Source of the DNA: Butyrivibrio sp. NC2007
GTDB taxonomy: Bacteria > Bacillota > Clostridia > Lachnospirales > Lachnospiraceae
DNA length: 64,000 nt
Assembly (NCBI RefSeq): GCF_000421405.1
Contig: NZ_ATWY01000015.1
Span: forward strand, 48,854 to 112,853
Reading direction: 5' to 3'
The notes beneath the pieces were generated by a model. That model ran no database searches, had not been told where the DNA came from, and saw only the letters and a list, made by a program, of their open reading frames with translations. Below, piece by piece: positions 8,549-17,400 of the stretch. Position numbers and translations under genes: made by a program. Position 1 is the first letter of the stretch. Every line of letters starts with the position of its first letter.

Positions 8549-9172
8549 TTATTTCTCAAGCTCTTTTCTAAGAAGAGCCTCTATCTCCCTGAGCGCCTTA
8601 CCCCTGTGGCTTATGGCGTTCTTTTCCTCACCTGATATCTCTGCGCTTGTCTTGCCATATTCCGGCAAAAAGAAAATAGGATCATAGCCAAAGCCGTTCT
8701 CTCCGGCGATGCTGTAAGCAATTCTTCCTTCCATCTTGCCAAGGGCATCGAGCTTTTTGCCCTCCGGAAGCGTTGCTGCTATTGCGCACACGAATCTTGC
8801 GCTCCTGTCCTCATCCTTTACTCCTTCGAGCCTTTCAAGGATTATCCTGTTCTTTTCGCTGTACGGAGTATCTTTTCCCAGATATCTTGCAGAGTAAATT
8901 CCGGGTTCACCGTTTAAATAATCTATCTCAAGTCCGGAATCATCGGCCAGTACCACAGTCTGCATAGCCTGCTCCGGCTCTTTTTCCTGAAGGAGCTTAT
9001 AAATGGCATCTGCCTTGATCCTGGCGTTTTCGGAAAAGGTCTTGCCATCTTCCACAACGTCCTCGAAAACTCCCGCCTCCTTCATGGAGAGTACCTCTGC
9101 ATCTATACCCCCTAAAATCTGGCGAATCTCCCTCATTTTGTCCTTATTTCCTGTTGCAAATACAATTCTCAT
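8549..9172 (-). CDS. rdgB: XTP/dITP diphosphatase (RdgB/HAM1 family)
   Basis: House-cleaning pyrophosphatase that hydrolyses dITP, ITP and XTP to monophosphates and so keeps deaminated purines out of DNA and RNA. The 207-residue chain has all hallmark motifs: TGNKDKMREI at the N-terminus, DDSGLEID with the metal-binding acids, EPGIYSARY, GFGYDPIFF and SHRGKAL. The start codon overlaps the stop of the upstream gene by 4 bp (ATGA), indicating translational coupling. Confidence 0.96.
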   Translation of the reverse strand: MRIVFATGNKDKMREIRQILGGIDAEVLSMKEAGVFEDVVEDGKTFSENARIKADAIYKLLQEKEPEQAMQTVVLADDSGLEIDYLNGEPGIYSARYLGKDTPYSEKNRIILERLEGVKDEDRSARFVCAIAATLPEGKKLDALGKMEGRIAYSIAGENGFGYDPIFFLPEYGKTSAEISGEEKNAISHRGKALREIEALLRKELEK

Positions 9173-10167
9173 TCCATCACCTCAAAAGCCTCTAAAACGG
9201 CGTTATAAACGCCTTCAGCCACCTTATTCATATCAGTCTTGCCGGCAGGATCTTGTGCCTCATCACCAGTGGCAGCAATGCCGATCTTAAGCCTTGCCGA
9301 CGGTATACTTGAAGCAGAAAGCAGATCATCTTCCACGGCCGGCATAACTCCAAACGCCTGCGCGCCGCTTGCCACTGCACAGTTTCTCTCTACCATATCT
9401 GCGAACTGGGCGTTGGTAAGTCTTCTTAAGAAAAACCTGTCATTATAATAACAGGTAAGTCCTTCATCCTTCCCCGAATCATCAGCAGAAAGTCCAACGA
9501 GAAGGTCCGCCTGGCAATCCTTGACCAGCGCTTTCCTCTGATCCATACTCACATCCTCGTCAGCCTGACTTGTGAAGTAGAACTTGATGTCATTGCTCTG
9601 ATCCCGGGACGCAATGTTTTTCAGCAAAAGAGCTGTCTCCGAGAGCACTGCGTCCGTATCCACCGCGACTATCCTGTCATACTTCTCAGCGGGCCTTAAA
9701 AACTTAACCTCAATGGTACTTGATTCTGTCAATGTACTCTCATTGGCATACAGATTATCAAGATCAAAATCCAGACACACGCTGCCCGTGTCATTCTGCG
9801 CAACACATACAGCGTTCTCAATGATATCAAGGTCTGTAACGATGGCATTATCCTTATAAAAGCCCTCTTCTCTGCTGTCGATATAGATCCTCAGCTGATG
9901 GTCCAAATATCTGTCTTCCAGCACGATGTTGTCGGAGCTGACGCTCTTTGGAAGAGGAATTATCAGGACATCGCTTTTGCCCTGCGGAACATTTTTATCA
10001 ACCAAAAGTGTATATGCATTTTCAGAACTGCCCCTCTCAAGCTGTACTCCGGCGGCATCTGTGATCATGATGTGCTTGGTCGCCGATCTGTAGAGCATCA
10101 GAGAAATGGAGACAATTGCAAAAACCGATGCCTTGATGGCAACTTTTTTCATTTCCTTGTTAGTCAT
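9169..10167 (-). CDS. Membrane-anchored, amidase_3-like protein lacking zinc ligands
   Basis: A 332-residue protein with one N-terminal membrane segment (about residues 10-26) and an extracellular remainder. Residues about 165-330 resemble an N-acetylmuramoyl-L-alanine amidase (amidase_3) fold: a VAVDTDA strand where active enzymes have the DPGHGG loop, SMDQRKALVKDCQADLLVGLSADDS where they have R..AN..ADLFVSIHAN, and a following segment GLTCYYNDRF. The first zinc His and the SIH histidine are both absent (GHGG lost, Ser in place of His), so hydrolytic activity is unlikely. Family assignment is by eye and tentative. It overlaps both neighbours by 4 bp, so it is tightly coupled to the THUMP methyltransferase and rdgB. 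Confidence 0.55.
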   Translation of the reverse strand: MTNKEMKKVAIKASVFAIVSISLMLYRSATKHIMITDAAGVQLERGSSENAYTLLVDKNVPQGKSDVLIIPLPKSVSSDNIVLEDRYLDHQLRIYIDSREEGFYKDNAIVTDLDIIENAVCVAQNDTGSVCLDFDLDNLYANESTLTESSTIEVKFLRPAEKYDRIVAVDTDAVLSETALLLKNIASRDQSNDIKFYFTSQADEDVSMDQRKALVKDCQADLLVGLSADDSGKDEGLTCYYNDRFFLRRLTNAQFADMVERNCAVASGAQAFGVMPAVEDDLLSASSIPSARLKIGIAATGDEAQDPAGKTDMNKVAEGVYNAVLEAFEVME

Positions 10168-11318
10168 GCCTCTGTATTTCTCCTGGGAGGTTTGGGACCC
10201 ATATACTGATAAAAATAGGTCTTTAGCATTCCGTTGTATATCTTTCTGTTCTTATCCGCTTTTCTGCCGATGTACTTCTCAGCAGTTTCAAACCCTGTGA
10301 TCAGGTACATGGACCAGGAATCAAGAGCTCTGTATCTCTCTCCTATGGTCTTGTACAGCTCAGGAAGCAGCTTGTTGTCACCGATTCTCTCACCGTAGGG
10401 CGGATTAGTGATGATAAAGCCGTATTTCTTCCTGTGGCTAAGATCTGCTATGTCCCTGGCCTGGAAGTGGATCATATTCTCCACGCCGGCCTTTTTTGCA
10501 TTTATTCTGGCAATCTCGATCATCTCAGGATCGATATCGTAGCCCTGAATGTCCGTCTCTACATCTGTCAGGATTTCATCCCTTGCTTCGTCTCTGACAT
10601 CAATCCAATTCTGCTTGTCTATGATGTGTGTCCAGCTCTCTGCTGTGAAATTCCTGTTCATGCCCGGAGCGATATTGGCAGCCATCATGGCAGCCTCGAT
10701 CGGAATGGTTCCACTTCCGCAAAAAGGATCCACCAGTATCCTGTCTCCTCTCCAAGGCGTAAGCATAATAAGCGCCGCAGCCAGATTCTCAGCGATAGGC
10801 GCCTTGGATTCAAGCTTTCTGTAGCCGCGCTTATGAAGAGAATCTCCGGTGGTATCAAGCGCCACGGTAACCTCATCCTTCATAAGGAATACCCTTACCG
10901 GGAAGTCGTCTCCGTTTTCATCAAACCAGTCTGTGTGATAGCTCCCCTTCATCCTCTCCACCATAGCTTTCTTCATGATGGACTGTATATCTGATGGGGA
11001 AAAGAGCTTGCTCTTCACACTACTTGCCTTCTTAACCCAGAATCTTCCGTTCTTTGGAATAAACTCTTCCCATGGAAGTGCCTTGGTGCCCTGGAACAGC
11101 TCCTCAAAGCTCTCAGCATGAAAACTTCCAACCTTGATAAGGATCCTCTCTGCTGTCCTAAGACCGATATTGGCACGACAAACAGCGTCCGGATCTCCTG
11201 CAAAGGTAACTCGGCCGTCTGCAACCTCTGTGATATCGTATCCCAGATCAATTATTTCTTTTTTAAGTACTGCCTCCAGGCCAAAATGGCATGGGGCTAT
11301 CAGTTCAAATTTCATCAT
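10164..11318 (-). CDS. THUMP-domain class I RNA methyltransferase (RlmL N-domain / YpsC type)
   Basis: A 384-residue SAM-dependent RNA N2-guanine methyltransferase, orthologous in layout to B. subtilis YpsC and the N-terminal half of E. coli RlmL (23S rRNA G2445). Residues about 1-165 form the ferredoxin-like/THUMP RNA-binding part; the Rossmann part has VDPFCGSGTIPIEA and the catalytic NPPYGERIG motif. A minus-strand extended -10 (TGCTATAAT, hexamer 11327-11332) lies only about 8 nt before the ATG and no Shine-Dalgarno is evident, so the mRNA might be nearly leaderless. Its stop overlaps the next gene by 4 bp. Confidence 0.93.
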   Translation of the reverse strand: MMKFELIAPCHFGLEAVLKKEIIDLGYDITEVADGRVTFAGDPDAVCRANIGLRTAERILIKVGSFHAESFEELFQGTKALPWEEFIPKNGRFWVKKASSVKSKLFSPSDIQSIMKKAMVERMKGSYHTDWFDENGDDFPVRVFLMKDEVTVALDTTGDSLHKRGYRKLESKAPIAENLAAALIMLTPWRGDRILVDPFCGSGTIPIEAAMMAANIAPGMNRNFTAESWTHIIDKQNWIDVRDEARDEILTDVETDIQGYDIDPEMIEIARINAKKAGVENMIHFQARDIADLSHRKKYGFIITNPPYGERIGDNKLLPELYKTIGERYRALDSWSMYLITGFETAEKYIGRKADKNRKIYNGMLKTYFYQYMGPKPPRRNTEA

Positions 11319-11352
11319 AATAACTGATTATAGCATACCTTTTGTGTATAGC

Positions 11353-11388
11353 GAAACAGCCCCGGACGGGTTATTCCGAGGCTGTTTC
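11353..11388 (-). terminator. Hairpin downstream of the giant pectinase gene
   Basis: Minus-strand stem GAAACAGCC(t)CGGA / TCCG(g)GGCTGTTTC with an 8-nt loop, located between the giant gene stop and the methyltransferase promoter. The T tract is short, so termination strength is uncertain. Confidence 0.7.
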
Positions 11389-11429
11389 TGAAAGTATTAT
11401 GAAAGGTGTGCAGTAAATGCAAAACCGCA

Positions 11430-14400
11430 TTACTTAATGATATGAAGGATTGCAAGGAGCTTTGCTAAAAATCCTGTCTTGATGGCAATAGCAACTGCTG
11501 CAATTACAAGAACTGCTGCCCCTGCGATTGGAAGTACAGGTGATACAGGTTTATTCTGTGAATCAGGTGTATCTGTTGTAGGAGTCTGTTCATCAGTAAT
11601 TGTCTGCTGACCATCAGTACCGCCTGTGGTGTTATCTACAGTCTGGTTGTCTCCGCTACCGGTATTTCCGGTATTGTCTGTATTTCCGGCATTTCCGGTG
11701 TTGTCGCCGGTTGTTGTCTCTGTAGATGTTCCTGTACCGGTTTCTGATGAATCGCCGGTTGTTGTTCCTGTACCTGTTCCTGTTGAACCACCGGTTGTTG
11801 TTCCTGTGTCTGTTCCTGTTGAGCCACTGGTTGTTGTTCCTGTTTCTGTACCTGTTGCAGAACCTGTAGTTGATCCGGATGTTGAGCCGCTTCCCGAAGT
11901 GCTGCCGGTGCTGCTTGATCCGCTTGTGCTGCTTGAGCTTCCTGTGCTGCTTGAATCACTGCTGCCGGACTCACTTGAAGAGCTTCCTGAGCCACTTGAA
12001 GATCCGCTTCCTGAGCTTGATCCGCTGCCTGATCCTGAGCTTGAGCTTCCGGGCTCTTCGTCTTCCTGATTCTCTTTATCCTTCTCTGCAGCTTCAGATG
12101 AGCCATTGATATCTCTCTCATACTGAATTGCTTCGTAGTTACCGCCAAGGTCAGCTGCGATGTCTTTTGCATCAAGGCCTGCATTTGCAAGAGCTGCAAG
12201 TCCTGTCTCGGAGAGCTTCATGAAATCGCCAAGATCTATTGAACCGTCTGCATTTCTAAGTCTCTCAGCTACTGCGATAGGATTCTGCGCATCAGCCTTA
12301 GGTGCTGAAAGTGATACGAACCAGTCATCTGTTACAGTAAGGCCGTCCTTATTTGAGGACTTTCCATCCTGCCAGAAGAAGTTCAGTGTTCCATAGATGT
12401 TGTTTGTATCCTGTGTTCCCTTAGGCTTGATGTTCTCGCTTGTTCCGGTGTTCTCTGTCCTATAGGACATTACTCCGTCTACATAGTAGTTGGTATTAGC
12501 TGTGTCATTTGTATAAAGAGCTACGTTGTTTGATCCGTTGTTGAAGGATGTTGAGTTGTAAACCTGAATATCAGGACCTGAGTTGGAATCAATACCCTTG
12601 GCCTTGTTGCACCATGCAACAGAGTTAATGAGCTTGTGGTTGCCGGCAATGCTTGAACCACCCATCTTGAATCCGTTACCGTTTCCTTCATTTGTTCCGT
12701 CAACGCCATATCCGTTATCAAATGCCACGCAGTTCTGGATTGTAACCTGACCGATTGAGCCTGTCTCTACCTTTGCAAAGAGATCCCAACCATCATCAGC
12801 GTTGTTGTAGGCAATACATCCATCAAATACGATACCTTCGCCACATGTAAGCTTGGCAGCAAATCCGTCTGCATCCTCATAGCCTGCATCTGCATTGCTG
12901 TAAGATGTGCAGTTGAGGATCAGGTCGTATGAAGGCCAGAGGTCTCTGCTATCTGATGAGAGATATCTGCTTACCTGGATACCTGTGTTTCCGTTCTCGT
13001 ATGTACGGATATTGTTAAGAGTAATATGACTTCCGGATACCTGAATACCTTTTTGTCCATTGGCTGACTTGGTGCAATCAATTCCACTAATGTACCAGTA
13101 ATTACCTGCAAGAATGAATCCTGCACATTTTGTTCCAAAGTCGAAGATTGCTCTTCCGCCATCAGTAACCATATTGATCGGCTTATCAGGTGTTCCGTCA
13201 ATTCCTCTGTCAATTGTAACTGTCTTTGTCAGATTATAAGTTCCGCTTGCAAGGACAATTGTCTGACCGGGCTGTACATACTTAACAGCTGTATAGATAT
13301 CTACAGGGTCAGCCTGTGTTCCTCTTGCATCTGACTTACCGTTTTGTGATACATAAACCTTTTCATCGCTATTGATGGTTGCATATCTTACAGTGTGTGT
13401 GAACTCAGCCATCTCATAAGATGAAAGTTTCTTGTACTCATCGTTTTCAGGGTTAAAGAACTCGTCAGGAATGAACTTTATTGTAAATTTGTTATCGCCC
13501 TTAACAAGCTTTGTTGTAACGCTTACAACTTCGCTCTCCTTAACTTCCTTGGCACTTACAAGCTCTTTTCCTGATGCATCGGTAATTGTAAGTACGCCGT
13601 CAGCGTTTCCTGTGTACTGAAGCTCATATTTAGCTGTATTTGAATATGTAGCTGAGATTATCTTGTAGCTCGGTACTACATATTCAATTTCTCTCTCCTC
13701 TGCAGGAGCATCGTCTGCAGGATCTGTAAGCACAAGTTCAATATCACTGAAGGTTGCCTTCGCTGCTCTTGATGCAAATACTCCGATATATACATTGTTC
13801 TCATCAAGATTTGAAAGAGCCTCTGTATCATAGAACTTCTTTGTAGCAATAACATTGTCATTGCCATCAAGGTAGCTTACAAAGTATCCTGTATTGTTCT
13901 TCTGAATACGAAGCCTTACTGTTGTAAGAGGATTCTCAACTGTTCCGGGAACTGCTGCAGTAGCATTTCCAAAGAGGTTATATGTTCCGGCTCCGTTTGC
14001 ACCGCATGAGCTCTCGAGAGGATACATCTTGGATGAGAATTCTCCGGTAACAGTTGCCGTATCGTTCGCCTCTAAGCGAGCGAGGTTTTCTTTTGTAACA
14101 CCTACTTTCTGCTGAGCGCCAAGTCCATCTTTCATTGTGATCTTAGCTTTTGTGTCATCTTCAGTAGCTTCGCCCTTTTCAGTGTCATAGAAATACTCAA
14201 CCTTTGTTCCGGATGCCATGTAGGAGTTATTCCAGAACACGCTGCTATCTCCGTTTACACCGACTCTGTCTGCAGCCATGATACCGAAGCCTTCCTGTCC
14301 GTTTGTAAATGTCCAGGAATCAATGGTTGCTGTTGCAGTAAAGGTAAAGTTCATATCAGAAGGAACTGATGTATAGTAGTAGCAAAGTCCGTCTGTACTT

Positions 14401-17400
14401 GCAGGAACCAGCTTGCCCTTATTTCCTGTATTCCAAACAGTTATTGTTCCGTCTTCATTTTCTGTGTATCCACAATTGCTTCCTGTAGAAACGCCCTGTC
14501 CGAATGCTGAGAATACCCACTCACGCTCAGATTCTGCAGTAACAACTTTCTCTACTGTTGTTGTCTTGGATGTATCTGTAACTGTCTTTCCGTCTTCTTC
14601 TCTGTCTCTTGTTGCAGTGAGTGAAATCTCATAGGTATCACCAACATCAAGTCCAACAAAAGTATATGAATACTCTGTCTTAACATTGTCTACAACTTCG
14701 CTTGGCTTGTATGTATCTCTTGAAGATTTGCCATCTGCGTTTGTCTTATTTGTTGCAACGATTGTGTAACCTGTTGCCTCTGCTACAGAGTAGAACTTAA
14801 CCTGCAGAGTGCCATTACCTTTATTAACAACGCTCTTGAATGCAGGAGCTGTCAGCGGAAGAACAAAGCTGATCTTCTCGTCATTGCTTGTCTTCTTGGT
14901 CTCTTCATCATCTCTTATAAGAGCTGCAACAAAATGGTAATCTCCTGATTTTGTAGGAGCAAACGCAAATTCAAACTCATCCTTTTCAGCTGAAGATCTC
15001 TGTGTTGTAACTATCTGATCGTCTGTACCAATGCAGTCAAGTTCAAGCCTGTCTCCACCATCTGTGCCAATAACCGCCTTAATGGTAATAACTATCTTGC
15101 CATTATCTTCTGCATCAAGGGCAACGTTCTCGATAACAGGAGCTGCAACGCTGCTCCAGTCAGCTCTTACAACTTCTGTAGGAGCTCCGTCCGTAACCTT
15201 AACCTTGAAAATGTAGTTGTTGTTTGTAGCGCCGCCAAGGTAATAAGTTCCGGCGTCAGAGAGCTTAAATGATGAATAGTAAGGAGAGTTCTTGATATAT
15301 GTTCCATCTGTTATAGCAACCGCTTCTCCTGATGAATTCAGAATTGTCATCTGACGGTTGTCATCTCCGCCTTCTACCCACCAAACTTCTACTGTAGACT
15401 CTGAAGATGTAGTGAACTTTATAGAGTTCATATCTGTGGTAGCCTTGCCACCAAGATTAAATCTCACACCTGAAGCATAGCCATCTTCCCAGGTCTTTGA
15501 GCTTGTATCAACCTTTGACTTTGCGCTGAAGATAACTGAGAAGTAATCGTCTGTTCCACCCTTTACTTCCTCACCATCAGCCTTTGCACCTGCTGCAAAA
15601 GTATCAAATGAAGATGCTTCAATTACATATTCTACAGGCTCTGCGGCTTTATCTTCTTCTACTTCAATCTTGAAGATGTAGTTGTTTCCGGCAGATCCGC
15701 CGAGGTAATAGGTTCCGGCTGCATCAACCTTAAGTGTTGAAATATATACTGAATTCTTAACGGCTGCATCTTCCGTAGTAGCAACTGCTTCTCCGGATCC
15801 GTTAAGTATTGTCATCTGACGGCCGTCACCTCCGCAAGCCCACCAAACCTTAACAGTTGCCGAATTGGACGTTGTAAACTTAACTGCATTCTTCTCAGTG
15901 GAAGCTGCTCCACCAAAGTTAACCCTCTGCTCCGAATAATAATCGTCTTCGAAAGTCTTCTTGCTTCCGTCAACCTTACTCTTTGCGCTGTAGATAAGAG
16001 TGAAGTAATCCTCTGTTCCGGCTTTTTCTGTATCTCCATCAGCCTTTGCATTCTCACCAAAAGCAGTAAGAGCAGATGACTCAAACACAAACTTTGAAGT
16101 TGTGGAAGCAACCGGCTCATCCTCTGCTACAGGAACCTCTCCTGTTGACCCGTCAGGGAAGGTGATCGTCATGTCTTTTCCTTCAAATGGATTGAAATCT
16201 CCAAGGAAAGCTTCTGTGCTGATCACAGTGCCATCTGCGCAAACAGCTTCTTTAGGCTGCTGCGCCCATGTAACACGCTGGTCTGCATTGTTCTCAGCTG
16301 ATACTTCAAAGGTGCCATACTCAACATTTCTTGCTGACTCTCCGGTAAGAGATGCATTCCATCCTGCCGGCTGGATCAGTGAAACTGTAGAGTCTGCATC
16401 GTATGTATATGTCTTGCCATCTGAACCAAGTTTCCAGTTTGTAGCCTCAACAACAGTATCAAAGAATACTACTTCTGATGTGTTTGCTGCCCAAGGTCTT
16501 CCGAAGAATCCGGGCTTTGAAGTGTACTTGGATGCTGTGTTAACACCGGGCTCTGTGCTCTTAACAGTACAGTTGTACATCAGGTATCCACGAGCTGATG
16601 CTGATCCCTGCTGTGCTGCAGTTATGTAAGAAACATCATTCTTGTCTTCACTGGTGTTCATGACAAGGTCGCACTTAGCAAATACTGCTGTCATACCACC
16701 AAAGATAAAATCTGTTCCGCCGTATACATCGCAGTCATAGAAACCTGCTGTTGTGCCTACTGCGCCGTAAAGTGTATCCTGGCGTCCGATGAATGCACAG
16801 TTATCAAAGAAAGCTTCTTTTGCAGAACTTGTCATAGCCAGTGCTGCTGCTCTCTCAACGTACTTCTTATCCTGAACGGTCACGTCACCTGCTGCCATAG
16901 TTGAACGGGCAACAGATCCCTCTTTTGCACCGCTCTGAGGAACGATAACGTCCTCTGCTGCCTTCTCAGACATATACTGGTTAAAAGAGTTCTCGAAGAT
17001 AATGCCTTCTGCTTCAAACCCTTCGGCACTTACTACAACAGAAGCGTTCCAGTAGCTTCCTGCTGTTGTGCCCGATCCGGGATTTTCGAATGAAGCATAT
17101 CCGTTAGCCTTGTTAACTGCCAGCAGTTCCTCATCGTACTTGCAGTCACTACCCATACTGTAATATGTGTATCCATGTCCGTAGTACCAAGTAATACGAA
17201 CTGCGTTAGGATCAATGCCAACACCCTGATCTGTAAGAGCAATGCTGGGTGCAGAGCTTGCATTCTTAAGAGTTACATTAGGAACATCAACTACCAGCAT
17301 CTCCTCGTAGTTGCCGGGTTCAATGCTGATGGTAACTCTCTTGCCATCTCTGTCCATGAGCCTTACAGCTTCAAGAGCTTCGCCGATGGTTGCAAAGTCA

